Assembly: GCF_024436055.1 (NCBI RefSeq)
Contig: NZ_JANFNH010000003.1
Coordinates: 248,001-312,000 of the forward strand
Length of the DNA stretch: 64,000 bases
Direction of reading: 5' to 3'
From: Streptantibioticus rubrisoli
GTDB lineage: Bacteria > Actinomycetota > Actinomycetes > Streptomycetales > Streptomycetaceae
This document shows, piece after piece, positions 35,438-47,499 of this stretch; within the stretch, counting starts at the first letter, position 1; each line of letters opens with the position of its first letter. A program made the position numbers and the translations under genes. The notes below the pieces were generated by a model. The model saw only the letters and a list, made by a program, of their open reading frames with translations, was not told the DNA's origin and searched no databases.

Positions 35438-35512
35438 ATGCTCGCGCTCGTACGCCGTCGCCACGTGGACTTCGTCCGCGTCACGAGCATGTCCTGTCGC
35501 CGCAGCGGCTGA
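35438..35512 (+). CDS. Putative leader peptide
   Basis: A 24-residue peptide from ATG 35438 to TGA 35512, preceded by GAGG: MLALVRRRHVDFVRV then TSMSCRRSG. It fits the actinobacterial putative leader peptide pattern R-R-x-V-D-x-x-R-V-x-S-x-x-C-R, short uORFs known upstream of sulfur and other genes and proposed to act by ribosome-mediated (cysteine-sensing) attenuation. A large inverted repeat lies just upstream and the 2OG oxygenase gene 120 bp downstream. The downstream target is inferred by position. Confidence 0.7.
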   Translation: MLALVRRRHVDFVRVTSMSCRRSG

Positions 35513-35632
35513 TCGAACCTTCCCCTCTTCAGTCGTCTCTCCGGCTTCCGCGACCCCGCCGTACCCCGGCCCGTTCGCGGCGCTCCCGGTTACCGCCGGG
35601 GCGGTAGCCGGACCTCACCCTGCGGATCACCC

Positions 35633-36640
35633 ATGTCTCACCAGCTTCCGGTCATCGACCTGTCCGCCGCCGACCGCGGCCCCGCCGCGCGTGCCCGGCT
35701 GCACGCCGAACTCCACTCGGCCGCACACGACGTCGGCTTCTTCCAGCTCGTCGGCCACGGCGTCACGCCCGCCGAGACCGCCACGCTCAACTCCGTGGTA
35801 CGGAAGTTCTTCGCGCTGCCGGAGAGCGAGCGGTTCGCCATCTCCAACCTCAACTCCCCGCACTTCCGCGGCTACACCCGCATCGGCGACGAGCGCACCG
35901 GGGGCAGTCCCGACTGGCGCGACCAACTCGACATAGGCGCCGAACGCCCCGCGCGCGTGCCCGGGCCGGGCGAGCCCGCCTACTGGTGGCTGGAGGGTCC
36001 CAACCAGTGGCCCACCGCCCTGCCGGAGCTGCGCACCACCGCGCTGGCCTGGATCGACCGGCTGAGCGCGGTCGCGGCCCGGCTGCTGCGGGAACTGCTC
36101 GCCGCCATCGGCGCCCCCGAGGACTTCTACGACGCCGCCTTCGCCGACCACCCCCATCTGCACCTGAAGATCGTCCGCTACCCCGGCCGCGCCCCCGACG
36201 GCGCTGACCAGGGCGTGGGGGCGCACAAGGACTACGGGTTCCTGACCCTGCTGCTCCAGGACGACATCGGCGGCCTCCAGGTCGAGCGGGAGGACGGCGC
36301 GTTCCACGACGTACCGCCGCTGCCCGGCGCGTTCGTGGTGAACCTCGGCGAGCTGCTGGAGGTGGCCACCAACGGCTATCTGAAGGCCACCAACCACCGG
36401 GTGGTCAGCCCGGCCGCCGAGCGGGAACGGTTCTCCGTGCCGTTCTTCTACAACCCGCGACTGGACGCCCGCATCGAACCGCTGCCCTTCCCGCACGCCG
36501 ACCGGGCACCGGGCACCACGCAGGACCCGGCCAACCCGCTGTTCGCCGACTACGGCCGCAACGAGCTGAAGGGCTGGCTGCGCGCCCACCCGGGCGTGGC
36601 CCGCCGCCACCACGCCGAGCTGGTCGCCGCGACGGCGTAA
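35633..36640 (+). CDS. 2-oxoglutarate/Fe(II) oxygenase, isopenicillin N synthase-like
   Basis: 335 residues. DIOX_N region starts LPVIDLSAADRGPAARARLH, with DVGFFQLVGHGV. The double-stranded beta-helix core has the iron ligands in GAHKDYGFLTLLLQ (HxD) and a distal His in LKATNHRVVSP, and the 2OG-binding Arg in ERFSVPFFYNP (R-x-S). Oxidises an unknown small molecule in the cytosol. Length and motifs match plant-like and Streptomyces isopenicillin-N-synthase-family dioxygenases rather than true IPNS. The start ATG 35633 has a weak ribosome site; a leader peptide precedes it. Confidence 0.9.
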   Translation: MSHQLPVIDLSAADRGPAARARLHAELHSAAHDVGFFQLVGHGVTPAETATLNSVVRKFFALPESERFAISNLNSPHFRGYTRIGDERTGGSPDWRDQLDIGAERPARVPGPGEPAYWWLEGPNQWPTALPELRTTALAWIDRLSAVAARLLRELLAAIGAPEDFYDAAFADHPHLHLKIVRYPGRAPDGADQGVGAHKDYGFLTLLLQDDIGGLQVEREDGAFHDVPPLPGAFVVNLGELLEVATNGYLKATNHRVVSPAAERERFSVPFFYNPRLDARIEPLPFPHADRAPGTTQDPANPLFADYGRNELKGWLRAHPGVARRHHAELVAATA

Positions 36641-36740
36641 CCCCGCTTCGCGGGCGGCCGGGAAGTGCGGGACGGTGGATAGCGGACCGAACGCGGACGG
36701 CGCCGCCCGCGAAGTGGCGGACAGCGGAGGAGAACCGAGA

Positions 36741-37397
36741 ATGTCGACCATCGCCCTGTTCGGAGCCACCGGCACCATCGGTGGCCGCATACTGCGCGAG
36801 GCGCTCAGCCGCGGGCACGAGGTCACCGCGGTCGTCCGCGACCCGGTCAAGCTCACCACCGAGCACACCCGGCTGACGGTCACCAAGGGCGATGTGCTCG
36901 ATCCGACGACGGTGGCGGCCGCCGCCAAGGGCAAGGACGTGGTGGTCAGCGCGGTCGGCGGCGGCAGTGGCAACGGTCCCGGGCACATCGCCACCATCAG
37001 GCCAGCCGCCGAGTCGCTGGTCGGCGGCCTGCGCACGCTCGGCCCGCAGGCGCCGCGGCTGATCGCGGTCGGCGGCGCCGGATCGCTGCGCAAGCCGGAC
37101 GGCGGCCGGGTGTGGGATGCGCCGGGGCTGCCCGCGTTCCTGCTGCAGATCATGCACGCGCACGGTGAGGCGCTGGACTTCTACCGCACCGTGCAGGACG
37201 TGCGCTGGACCAACATCAGCCCCGCGGCGACCATCGAACCCGGTGAGCGCACCGGTTCCTACCGCACCGCACTGGAGGAACTGGTCGTCGACGACCAGGG
37301 TGAAAGCCGTATCTCCGTCGAGGACTTCGCGGTCGCGGTCGTGGACGAGATCGAGAAGCCGCAGCACGTCGGGGAGCGGTTCGCGGTCGGCTACTAG
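36741..37397 (+). CDS. NAD(P)-binding (NmrA/SDR-like) protein
   Basis: 218 residues from ATG 36741 after GGAGGAGAAC; an upstream in-frame ATG at 36675 is less likely. Rossmann start IALFGATGTIGGRILREALS (G-x-x-G-x-x-G), then a short core without the SDR Tyr-x-x-x-Lys pair; NISPAATIEPGERTG matches the atypical NAD(H)-binding family related to biliverdin/flavin reductases. Probably a redox or sensor protein in the cytosol. Co-directional with the oxygenase, 100 bp downstream, possibly one transcript. A family 1 repeat follows its stop immediately. Confidence 0.85.
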   Translation: MSTIALFGATGTIGGRILREALSRGHEVTAVVRDPVKLTTEHTRLTVTKGDVLDPTTVAAAAKGKDVVVSAVGGGSGNGPGHIATIRPAAESLVGGLRTLGPQAPRLIAVGGAGSLRKPDGGRVWDAPGLPAFLLQIMHAHGEALDFYRTVQDVRWTNISPAATIEPGERTGSYRTALEELVVDDQGESRISVEDFAVAVVDEIEKPQHVGERFAVGY

Positions 37398-37525
37398 GCG
37401 CTCCGCTGGGAGTGCGGCGATATGCCGTCGATCGTCTACAGCCCCGTCGTGGCTGGTCGCGCCCACGCGGCGGAGCCGCACATGGACACAGCCCCGCGCC
37501 CCTTCGGGGCGCTGCCGAACCGCAG
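37398..37525 (+). repeat. Dispersed repeat family 1, copy C (long form) with terminator hairpin
   Basis: Shares the blocks listed for the copy at 14732-14852. Its right end forms a perfect hairpin GCGCCCC-TTC-GGGGCGC (37496-37512) between the convergent NmrA-like and VOC genes, so it can act as a bidirectional terminator. Confidence 0.8.
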
Positions 37526-37566
37526 CGGACTTCACCGCAACCTCACAGGCCACGCGCGCCGAGGCG

Positions 37567-38067
37567 TTATGTGGCGGAGCCCGCCGCCGCGCCGGTCACC
37601 CGGTCCGGACCCCAGCGCTCCAGGGCCGCGCGCAGGTCGAGGGGGCGCAGGCGGTTCGGCTCGTCGGCGTCCGGCCAGTCCTCGCGGGGCACCCGCCACA
37701 TCACCTCGAACTCGTTGCCGTCCGGGTCCTTGGCGTACAGCGACTTGGACACCAGGTGGTCCGTGGCGCCGACCAGGGCGCCGCGTTCGGTCAACCGGTC
37801 GGCGATCTCGGCGAGTTCACCGAGCGTGCCGACCTCCCAGGCGAGGTGGTAGAGGCCGACCCGGCCCTTCTCGGGGCCGGGCGCGTCGGCGCCGAGGGCG
37901 AACAGTCCGAGGTCATGGTCGTTGAGGGTGTCCTCGGCGCGGAGGAAGGCGGCTCGTCCGGGTATCTCGGTGTCGACCCTGAAGCCGAGCACCTTCGTGT
38001 AGAACTCCACCGCGCGGGCGGTGTCGCGAACGTAGAGCACCGCGTGGTTCAGGCGTCGTACGGGCAT
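37567..38067 (-). CDS. VOC family (glyoxalase/extradiol dioxygenase fold) protein
   Basis: 166 residues from ATG 38067 (AGGAG upstream). A paired betaalphabetabetabeta module: LNHAVLYVRDTARAVEFYTK, VLGFRVDTEIPG, then GRVGLYHLAWEVGTLGELAE and AKDPDGNEFEVMWRVP. Candidate metal ligands are His7 (NHAV), His (YHLAW) and Glu (FEVMW), as in catechol-2,3-dioxygenase-like proteins. Substrate unknown. Convergent with the NmrA-like gene, divergent from tex. Confidence 0.87.
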   Translation of the reverse strand: MPVRRLNHAVLYVRDTARAVEFYTKVLGFRVDTEIPGRAAFLRAEDTLNDHDLGLFALGADAPGPEKGRVGLYHLAWEVGTLGELAEIADRLTERGALVGATDHLVSKSLYAKDPDGNEFEVMWRVPREDWPDADEPNRLRPLDLRAALERWGPDRVTGAAAGSAT

Positions 38068-38245
38068 GGCGTGCTCCTGGGGTCCGGGACGGCCGGGTGG
38101 GGCCTTTGTTCCACCGTACGCCACCAAAGCTTGAAAGTTCAAGGAACTGGTGGCGGCGCGCGCCCGGCCCCTGCGCGACAAGCCCGGTACCGCCCCGGCA
38201 GAATGCACAGCAAAGCTCAGCGAGGCAGAGGAAGCGGAACGGATA

Positions 38246-40633
38246 GTGACGACTACGTCTATCGGGTCCACCGGTGCTACAGGCGCCACCGAGTCCATCG
38301 GGCGCGTGATCGCCCAGGAGCTGGGGGTGCGCGAAGGGCAGGTCAAGGCGGCGGTCGACCTGTTGGACGGCGGGGCGACCGTGCCGTTCATCGCGCGCTA
38401 CCGCAAGGAGGCCACCGGCGCCCTCGACGACGCGCAACTGCGCACCCTGGAGGAGCGGCTGCGCTACCTGCGGGAGTTGGAGGACCGCCGCGCCGCGATC
38501 CTGGAATCCATCGAGGCGCAGGGCAAGTTGGACGACGCGCTGCGCGCGCAGATCCTGGCCGCCGACTCCAAGGCCCGGCTTGAGGACATCTATCTGCCGT
38601 ACAAGCCCAAGCGGCGCACCAAGGCACAGATCGCCCGCGAGGCCGGACTGGAACCGCTCGCCGACCGGCTGCTCGCCGACCCCACCCTCGAACCACGGGC
38701 CACCGCCGAGGAGTTCGTGGGCGACACCGTCGCCGACGCCGCCGCCGCGCTGGACGGCGCCCGCTCGATCCTGGTCGAGCGGTTCGGCGAGGACGCCGAC
38801 CTCATCGGCGAACTGCGCGAGCGCATGTGGTCGCGCGGCCGGGTCAGCGCCAAGGTGCGGGAGGGCAAGGAGGAGGCGGGCGCGAAGTTCGCCGACTACT
38901 TCGACTTCGCCGAGCCCTTCGAGAAGCTGCCCTCGCACCGCATCCTGGCGATGTTCCGCGGCGAGAAGGAAGAGGTGCTCGACCTCACCCTGGAGCCCGA
39001 GGAGCCGCAGGACGGGCCGTCCAGCTTCGAACGCGCCATCGCCGCCCGGTTCAAGATCGCCGACCGGGGCCGCCCGGCCGACGCCTGGCTGCTGGAGACG
39101 GTCCGCTGGGCCTGGCGCACCCGGATCCTGGTCCACCTCGGCATCGACCTGCGCACCCGGCTGCGCACCGCCGCCGAGGACGAGGCGGTCCGGGTCTTCG
39201 CCGCCAACCTGCGCGACCTGCTGCTGGCCGCTCCCGCCGGGGCCCGCGCCACCATGGGCCTGGACCCCGGCTTCCGCACCGGCGTGAAGGTGGCCGTCAC
39301 CGACCCGACCGGCAAGGTCGTCGCCACCGAGACGATCTACCCGCACGTACCGCAGCGCCGCTGGGACGAGTCGCTGGCCACCCTCGCCAGGCTCTGCGCC
39401 GCCCACAAGGTCGAACTGATCGCCATCGGCAACGGCACCGCCTCGCGGGAGACCGACAAACTCGCCGGCGACCTGATCAAGGCGCACCCCGAGCTGAAGC
39501 TCACCAAGGTCGTGGTCTCCGAGGCTGGCGCCTCGGTCTACTCCGCCTCCGCCTACGCCTCCCAGGAACTCCCCGACCTGGACGTGTCGTTGCGCGGCGC
39601 GGTCTCCATCGCCCGACGGCTCCAGGACCCGCTCGCCGAACTCGTCAAGATCGACCCCAAGTCGATCGGCGTCGGCCAGTACCAACACGACCTGGCCGAG
39701 GCCAAGTTGTCGCGCTCGCTGGACGCGGTGGTCGAGGACTGCGTCAACGGCGTCGGCGTGGACCTCAACACCGCCTCCGCGCCGCTGCTGCGCCGGGTCT
39801 CCGGCGTCACGGCGACGCTCGCCGACAACATCGTCCAACACCGCGACGCCAACGGGCCGTTCCGCACCCGCAAGGACCTCAAGGGCGTGGCCAGGCTCGG
39901 ACCGAAGGCGTTCGAGCAGTGCGCGGGCTTCCTGCGGATCACCGACGGCGACGACCCGCTGGACGCCTCCGCCGTGCACCCGGAGGCCTACCCGGTGGTG
40001 CGCCGCATCGTCTCGGCCGCGGGCGGCGACATCAAGGCGCTGATCGGTGACAGCAAGAAGCTGCGCGGCCTCAAGCCGCAGGACTTCGCGGACGAGACGT
40101 TCGGCGTGCCCACCGTCACCGACATCCTGGGCGAGTTGGAGAAGCCGGGCCGCGACCCGCGTCCCGCCTTCAAGACCGCCACCTACAAGGAGGGCGTCGA
40201 GGAGCTGAAGGACCTGGTGCCCGGAATGCTGCTGGAGGGCGTGGTCACCAATGTCGCCGCCTTCGGCGCGTTCGTGGACATCGGCGTCCACCAGGACGGT
40301 CTGGTCCATGTGTCCGCGATGTCCAAGTCGTTCGTCAAGGATCCGCGCGATGTGGTCAAACCCGGCGACGTGGTACGGGTGAAGGTCTTGGACGTGGACA
40401 TCCCGCGCAAGCGGATCGGCCTCACCCTGCGGCTGGACGACGAGGCGGGCGCGCCGCGCGGCGAGCGCGAACAGCGCGGCGCGGGCAAGGGCGGCGGTGC
40501 CAAGCGCGGCACACCGCCGCGGCAGAACCGCGGCCAGTCAAGGGAGTCCGCGGGCGGCGGCGCCCTCGCGGACGCCCTGCGCCGGGCGGGCCTGGTCAGC
40601 GGTGACGGCGGGCCGGGCCGGGGCCGTCGATAG
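38246..40633 (+). CDS. tex: Tex-family RNA-binding transcription accessory protein
   Basis: 795 residues from GTG 38246. Tex N-terminal helical domain ([40 protein letters not shown]), YqgF/RuvX-like resolvase-fold domain ([20 protein letters not shown]), two helix-hairpin-helix units ([40 protein letters not shown]) and a C-terminal S1 RNA-binding domain ([20 protein letters not shown]). The tail is Arg/Gly-rich. Binds nucleic acid during transcription and decay. A strong 12-bp terminator hairpin follows. Confidence 0.96.
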   Translation: MTTTSIGSTGATGATESIGRVIAQELGVREGQVKAAVDLLDGGATVPFIARYRKEATGALDDAQLRTLEERLRYLRELEDRRAAILESIEAQGKLDDALRAQILAADSKARLEDIYLPYKPKRRTKAQIAREAGLEPLADRLLADPTLEPRATAEEFVGDTVADAAAALDGARSILVERFGEDADLIGELRERMWSRGRVSAKVREGKEEAGAKFADYFDFAEPFEKLPSHRILAMFRGEKEEVLDLTLEPEEPQDGPSSFERAIAARFKIADRGRPADAWLLETVRWAWRTRILVHLGIDLRTRLRTAAEDEAVRVFAANLRDLLLAAPAGARATMGLDPGFRTGVKVAVTDPTGKVVATETIYPHVPQRRWDESLATLARLCAAHKVELIAIGNGTASRETDKLAGDLIKAHPELKLTKVVVSEAGASVYSASAYASQELPDLDVSLRGAVSIARRLQDPLAELVKIDPKSIGVGQYQHDLAEAKLSRSLDAVVEDCVNGVGVDLNTASAPLLRRVSGVTATLADNIVQHRDANGPFRTRKDLKGVARLGPKAFEQCAGFLRITDGDDPLDASAVHPEAYPVVRRIVSAAGGDIKALIGDSKKLRGLKPQDFADETFGVPTVTDILGELEKPGRDPRPAFKTATYKEGVEELKDLVPGMLLEGVVTNVAAFGAFVDIGVHQDGLVHVSAMSKSFVKDPRDVVKPGDVVRVKVLDVDIPRKRIGLTLRLDDEAGAPRGEREQRGAGKGGGAKRGTPPRQNRGQSRESAGGGALADALRRAGLVSGDGGPGRGRR

Positions 40634-40644
40634 GCAGTGCCTGG

Positions 40645-40672
40645 GGGCCGGGACGCGAGAGCGTCCCGGCCC
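40645..40672 (+). terminator. Terminator hairpin of tex
   Basis: GGGCCGGGACGC (40645-40656), loop GAGA, perfect complement at 40661-40672, then TTTGG. Twelve-bp stem, 11 bp after the tex stop. Confidence 0.85.
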
Positions 40673-40792
40673 TTTGGCTTGTGGGCGAAGCGGTTTGCGA
40701 GGGGCGCGGCCTTGCCCCGGGTGCCGCGGACTTCTAGCATCCGTGGTGTTACATCATTACTGTCAAAGTGATCGCCGCAGGGGAGCCGTTCC

Positions 40793-41932
40793 ATGGACGA
40801 GCCGACAAGCCCCGGTCCCCTGACGGGAGTCAGAGTCGTGGAGTTGGCAGGCATCGGCCCCGGCCCGTTCGCCGCGATGCTGCTCGCCGACCTCGGCGCC
40901 GACGTGGTGCGGGTCGACCGGCCGGGCGGCACCGCCCTGGGCATCGATCCCGCGAACGACATCACCAACCGCAACAAGCGCTCGGTGGTCGTGGACCTCA
41001 AGTCCACCGCGGGACCAGGACTCGTGATCGAACTGGCCCGCCGCGCCGACATCCTGATCGAGGGCTACCGACCAGGCGTCGCCGAACGGCTGGGCGTGGG
41101 ACCCGACGAGTGCCTGGCCGCCAACCCCCGCCTGGTGTACGGGCGGATGACCGGCTGGGGCCAGCACGGACCGCTCGCCCACAGCGCCGGACACGACATC
41201 GGCTACCTCGCCACCGCCGGAACCCTCGGCATGATCGGCCCCACCGACGGGCCGCCCTACGTACCGGCCAACCTGCTCGGCGACTACGCGGGCGGCTCCC
41301 TCTACCTCGTCGTCGGAGCGCTCGCCGCCCTGCACCACGCCCGCGCCACCGGCACCGGACAGGTGGTGGACGCCGCCATCGTGGACGGCGCCGCGCACCT
41401 GGGCGCGATGATCTGGGGGATGCTCGGCGCAGGCGCCTGGCAGGACCGGCGCGGCACCAACCTGCTGGACGGCGGCTGCCCTTACTACGGCGTCTATCAG
41501 ACCTCGGACGGCGGGTACATGGCCGTCGGAGCGCTGGAGCGGCCGTTCTACGCGGAGTTCACCGCCCTGCTGGGACTCGGCGAGGACGCCCCGGACCGCG
41601 ACGACCCGTCCCGCTGGGACGAGTTGCGCGAGCGCGTCGCCGCCCGCTTCAAGTCCCGTACCCGGCAGGAGTGGACCGAGGTCTTCGAGGGCCGCGACGC
41701 CTGTGTCGCACCGGTGCTCACGCTGCGCGAGGCGGCCCGCCATCCGCATCTGGCGGCCCGCGGCACGTTCACCGCGGACACCGAGGGCCGCACCCAGCCC
41801 GCGCCCGCCCCACGATTCTCGGCCACCCCGGGCTCGCTACGCCGCCCGCCCGCAGCGCCGGGCGCGGACACCGACGAAGTGGCCCGCGACTGGGACGTTC
41901 CCGCACTCAACTCCGGATGTCCACGCCCGTGA
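40793..41932 (+). CDS. CoA transferase, CaiB/BaiF family
   Basis: 379 residues. Family III CoA transferase or racemase: LTGVRVVELAGIGPGPFAAM, LLADLGADVVRVDRP, RNKRSVVVDLKS, GHDIGYLATAGTLG (Asp near residue 137 is the usual catalytic position) and VVDAAIVDGAAHLGAM. The wording is closest to alpha-methylacyl-CoA racemase, which epimerises branched acyl-CoAs so that beta-oxidation can proceed. First gene of a four-gene beta-oxidation operon; the 120 bp before it are locally AT-richer (GTTACATCATTACTGTCA) and probably hold the promoter. Confidence 0.92.
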   Translation: MDEPTSPGPLTGVRVVELAGIGPGPFAAMLLADLGADVVRVDRPGGTALGIDPANDITNRNKRSVVVDLKSTAGPGLVIELARRADILIEGYRPGVAERLGVGPDECLAANPRLVYGRMTGWGQHGPLAHSAGHDIGYLATAGTLGMIGPTDGPPYVPANLLGDYAGGSLYLVVGALAALHHARATGTGQVVDAAIVDGAAHLGAMIWGMLGAGAWQDRRGTNLLDGGCPYYGVYQTSDGGYMAVGALERPFYAEFTALLGLGEDAPDRDDPSRWDELRERVAARFKSRTRQEWTEVFEGRDACVAPVLTLREAARHPHLAARGTFTADTEGRTQPAPAPRFSATPGSLRRPPAAPGADTDEVARDWDVPALNSGCPRP

Positions 41933-41986
41933 TGGCACGCAGAGGGCCACCCCGTTTCCGCGAACACAATCAAAACGGAGCCGCAG

Positions 41987-43129
<1,143 letters not shown>

Positions 43130-43160
43130 AAGACGTACCACCGACCATGGAGAAGAGACG

Positions 43161-44375
<1,215 letters not shown>

Positions 44376-44403
44376 CGCCTTTCGCCGTTGTTGACGTTCC
44401 GCA

Positions 44404-44422
44404 CCAGGGGCCCGGCCCCTGG
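44404..44422 (+). terminator. Intra-operon hairpin between thiolase and fadB-like gene
   Basis: CCAGGGGCC-C-GGCCCCTGG, effectively an 8-bp stem with a 3-nt loop, 25 bp before the fadB-like start. It may partly terminate or stabilise mRNA ends rather than stop transcription. Confidence 0.4.
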
Positions 44423-44446
44423 CCCCCGAACCTGGAGCCCCCTCGC

Positions 44447-46618
44447 ATGACCACTCGCACCACCATCCGCTGGGAACAAGGCGCCGACGGCGTCGTCACC
44501 CTGGTACTCGACGACCCGGCACAGTCCGCCAACACCATGAACGACGCCTTCGTCGACTCCCTCGAAGCCGTCGTGGAACGGCTGGAGACCGAACGCGAAC
44601 AACTCCGCGGCGTCGTCATCACCTCCGCCAAGAAGACCTTCTTCGCGGGCGGCGACCTACGCGACCTCATCCGCGCCACCCCCGACCGGGCGGCGGAGGT
44701 CTTCGCCTCGGGCATGCGCGTCAAGCGGCTGCTGCGCCGCCTGGAAACGCTCGGCAGGCCGGTGGTCGCGGCGGTCAACGGCGCGGCGCTGGGCGGCGGT
44801 TACGAGATCGCCCTGGCCTGCCACCACCGGGTGGCGCTCGACGCCTCCGGCGTCAAGATCGGACTGCCCGAGGTCACCCTCGGCCTGCTGCCCGGCGCCG
44901 GTGGCGTGGTCCGCACGGTACGGCTGCTGGGCATCGCCGACGCACTGCTGAAAGTGCTGGTCCAGGGCACCCAGTACACCCCGCGGCGCGCCCTGGAGGC
45001 CGCACTGGTCCACGAGGTCGCCGACAGCCCCGAGGACCTGCTGGCCCGGGCCCGCGCGTTCATCGACGCCAACCCCGACGCCCGGCAGCCCTGGGACACC
45101 GACGGCTACAAGATCCCCGGCGGCACGCCCGCCACCCCGAGTTTCGCCGCCAACCTCCCGGCCTTCCCGGCCAACCTCAAGAAGCAACTGGGCGGCGCTC
45201 CCTACCCCGCGCCCCGCAACATCCTGGCCGCCGCCGTCGAAGGCGCCCAGGTGGACTTCGAGACCGCCCAGGTCATCGAGGCCCGCTACTTCACCGAGCT
45301 GGCCTGTGGCCGGATCTCCAAGAACATGATCCAGGGCTTCTTCTTCGACATGCAGGCGGTCAACTCCGGCGCGTCCCGGCCGGACGGCGTCACACCGCGC
45401 ACCGTCCGCAAGGCCGTTGTGCTCGGCGCCGGAATGATGGGCGCGGGGATCGCCTACGCCTGCGCGCGCTCCGGCGTCGAGGTGGTGCTCAAGGACGTCT
45501 CGCTGGAGGCCGCCGAGCGCGGAAGGTCGTACTCCGTCGGGTTGTTGGACAAGGCGGTGGCCAAAGGCCGGATCACGCCCCAGCAGCGCGACGAGGTGCT
45601 GGCCCGGATCACCCCGACCGCCGACGCCGCCGACGCGGCGGGCTGTGACGCGGTGATCGAGGCGGTCTTCGAGGACCCGGCGGTCAAGTACAAGGTCTTC
45701 CAGGAGATCCAGCAGGTCGTCGCGCCCGACGCGCTGCTGTGCTCCAACACCTCCACCCTGCCGATCACCATGCTCGCCGAAGGCGTCGCACGGCCGCAGG
45801 ACTTCGTCGGACTGCACTTCTTCTCGCCGGTCGACAAGATGCCGCTGGTCGAGATCATCAGGGGCGAGCGCACCGGTGACGAGGCGCTGGCCCGCGCCTT
45901 CGACCTGGTCCGGCAGATCCGCAAGACCCCGATCGTGGTCAACGACTCCCGTGGCTTCTTCACCTCCCGGGTCATCGGGCAGTTCATCAACGAGGGCGTG
46001 GCGATGGTCGGCGAGGGCGTCGACCCCTCATCCGTCGAGCAGGCCGCGGCACAGGCGGGCTACCCGGCCAAGGTGCTGTCGCTGATGGACGAGTTGACGC
46101 TCACCCTGCCCCGCAAGATCCGCGACGAGTCCCGGCGCGCGGTCGAGGAAGCGGGCGGCACCTACCAGCCGCACCCCGCGGAGACGGTCATCGACCGCAT
46201 GGTGGACGAGTTCGGCCGCCCAGGCCGCGGCGGGGGAGCGGGCTTCTACGAGTACGAAGACGGTCGGCGCACCAGGCTGTGGCCGGGGCTGCGCGAGCAC
46301 TTCGGCAAGACGGGAGCGGACGTTCCGTTCGAGGACATCAAGGAGCGGATGCTGTTCGCCGAGGCGTTGGACTCGGTGCGCTGCCTTGAGGAGAACGTCC
46401 TGGTCTCGGTCGCCGACGCCAACGTCGGCTCCCTGCTGGGCATCGGCTTCCCCGGCTGGACCGGCGGCGTACTGCAGTACATCAACGGCTACGAAGGCGG
46501 ACTCCCCGGATTCGTGGCCCGCGCACGGCAGTTGCAGGCGGCCTACGGTGACCGGTTCTCCCCACCGCGGCTGCTGCTGGAGAAGGCCGAACGCGGGGAG
46601 GTCTTCACGGACGCGTAG
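44447..46618 (+). CDS. Bifunctional enoyl-CoA hydratase/3-hydroxyacyl-CoA dehydrogenase (FadB-like)
   Basis: 723 residues from ATG 44447; the longer frame to 44327 is rejected. N-terminal crotonase domain: ITSAKKTFFAGGDL, AVNGAALGGGYEIALACH, IGLPEVTLGLLPGAGG. Then 3-hydroxyacyl-CoA dehydrogenase: NAD fold AVVLGAGMMGAGIAYACARS, CSNTSTLPITML, GLHFFSPVDKMPLVEIIRGE (catalytic His in HFFSP), and a duplicated C-terminal domain. Catalyses hydration and oxidation, the middle two steps of beta-oxidation. Last gene of the operon, followed by a 13-bp hairpin. Confidence 0.96.
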   Translation: MTTRTTIRWEQGADGVVTLVLDDPAQSANTMNDAFVDSLEAVVERLETEREQLRGVVITSAKKTFFAGGDLRDLIRATPDRAAEVFASGMRVKRLLRRLETLGRPVVAAVNGAALGGGYEIALACHHRVALDASGVKIGLPEVTLGLLPGAGGVVRTVRLLGIADALLKVLVQGTQYTPRRALEAALVHEVADSPEDLLARARAFIDANPDARQPWDTDGYKIPGGTPATPSFAANLPAFPANLKKQLGGAPYPAPRNILAAAVEGAQVDFETAQVIEARYFTELACGRISKNMIQGFFFDMQAVNSGASRPDGVTPRTVRKAVVLGAGMMGAGIAYACARSGVEVVLKDVSLEAAERGRSYSVGLLDKAVAKGRITPQQRDEVLARITPTADAADAAGCDAVIEAVFEDPAVKYKVFQEIQQVVAPDALLCSNTSTLPITMLAEGVARPQDFVGLHFFSPVDKMPLVEIIRGERTGDEALARAFDLVRQIRKTPIVVNDSRGFFTSRVIGQFINEGVAMVGEGVDPSSVEQAAAQAGYPAKVLSLMDELTLTLPRKIRDESRRAVEEAGGTYQPHPAETVIDRMVDEFGRPGRGGGAGFYEYEDGRRTRLWPGLREHFGKTGADVPFEDIKERMLFAEALDSVRCLEENVLVSVADANVGSLLGIGFPGWTGGVLQYINGYEGGLPGFVARARQLQAAYGDRFSPPRLLLEKAERGEVFTDA

Positions 46619-46624
46619 CGGCCG

Positions 46625-46654
46625 GGGGTGCTGGGGGCCGCCCCCCAGCACCCC
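46625..46654 (+). terminator. Terminator of the beta-oxidation operon
   Basis: GGGGTGCTGGGGG (46625-46637), 4-nt loop, perfect complement at 46642-46654, 7 bp after the fadB-like stop. Confidence 0.82.
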
Positions 46655-46689
46655 GTCTCCCCGCTGGGACGCCGGGCGTGATGTGTTCT

Positions 46690-46750
46690 CGCCGCGCTGG
46701 CGGGCAACCGCAACGGCATAGCCCGGCGGTGCCGAACCAACCGCGAGCCA
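46690..46750 (+). repeat. Dispersed repeat family 2, copy d
   Basis: CGCCGCGCTGGCGGGCAACC, GCAACGGCATAGCCCGGCGG and TGCCGAACCAACCGCGAGCC, matching copies at 8926, 35226 and 35345. Located between the operon terminator and the merR stop. Confidence 0.7.
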
Positions 46751-46754
46751 GAGG

Positions 46755-47459
46755 TCAATCGCCCGACCGCTCCGCGTACAGTGCCCGCAACTCCTCCCGC
46801 AAGGACCGCTGGAACGCGGTGACCAGCGCCTGCACCACCAGCGGCTGCATGTGCGCGGAAAGCGACTTCACCTCGCGCAGGCTGCCTTCCTCCCGCACCG
46901 CGTCGCGGAACATCCGGCTCAACTCCCGTGCCGCCGCCCGGGAGTGGTGGAGCATGACCTCCCGCGCCGCCAGGATCGTCTCCAGCGCCACGGGCACGTC
47001 CAGCAGCCGTACGCCCAGGTGCAGGATGCCCGGGTCCACCTCGAAGACGTTCGGGTCATCGGTGCGGCGCAGTACGTTCATCGCGGCCAGCCGGTCCACG
47101 TCCTGTTCGGTGAGCGCCCGGCCCGCGCGCCGCTCCAACTGCTCACGCGTCGCCTCCTGCGCGTCCTCCGGCAGCCAGGAGGCGACGAGCGCGCGGTGGA
47201 TGGCGAGGTCGTGTGCGGTGATGCCGGCCGGGAGCTGCTCCAGGTAGCGTTCGATGGCGGCCAGCGTCAGCCCCTGGTGCTGCAACTCCTCGATCAGCGC
47301 CAGCCGGGCCAGGTGCTCGGGACCGTAGCGGCCGACCCGGCGCGGGCCGAGCACCGGCGGCGGCAGCAGGCCCTTGGTGCTGTAGAAACGGACGGTGCGC
47401 ACCGTCACCCCGGCCCGCGCGGCCAGCTCGTCCACGGTGAGGCTCGGTGGCGGAGTCAT
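46755..47459 (-). CDS. MerR family transcriptional regulator
   Basis: 234 residues. N-terminal MerR HTH (LTVDELAARAGVTVRTVRFY, STKGLLPPPVLGPRRVGRYG), then a long effector region with no cysteine-based metal site. This fits LiuR-like MerR proteins that govern acyl-CoA and branched-chain catabolism. It converges with the beta-oxidation operon and may control it and/or the ThDP enzyme gene; its own promoter holds a perfect dyad (47500-47522). Ligand unknown. Confidence 0.9.
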   Translation of the reverse strand: MTPPPSLTVDELAARAGVTVRTVRFYSTKGLLPPPVLGPRRVGRYGPEHLARLALIEELQHQGLTLAAIERYLEQLPAGITAHDLAIHRALVASWLPEDAQEATREQLERRAGRALTEQDVDRLAAMNVLRRTDDPNVFEVDPGILHLGVRLLDVPVALETILAAREVMLHHSRAAARELSRMFRDAVREEGSLREVKSLSAHMQPLVVQALVTAFQRSLREELRALYAERSGD

Positions 47460-47499
47460 CGGCTGGCCCTCGCTTTCTGATCGGCGACCGCTGCGGCTA

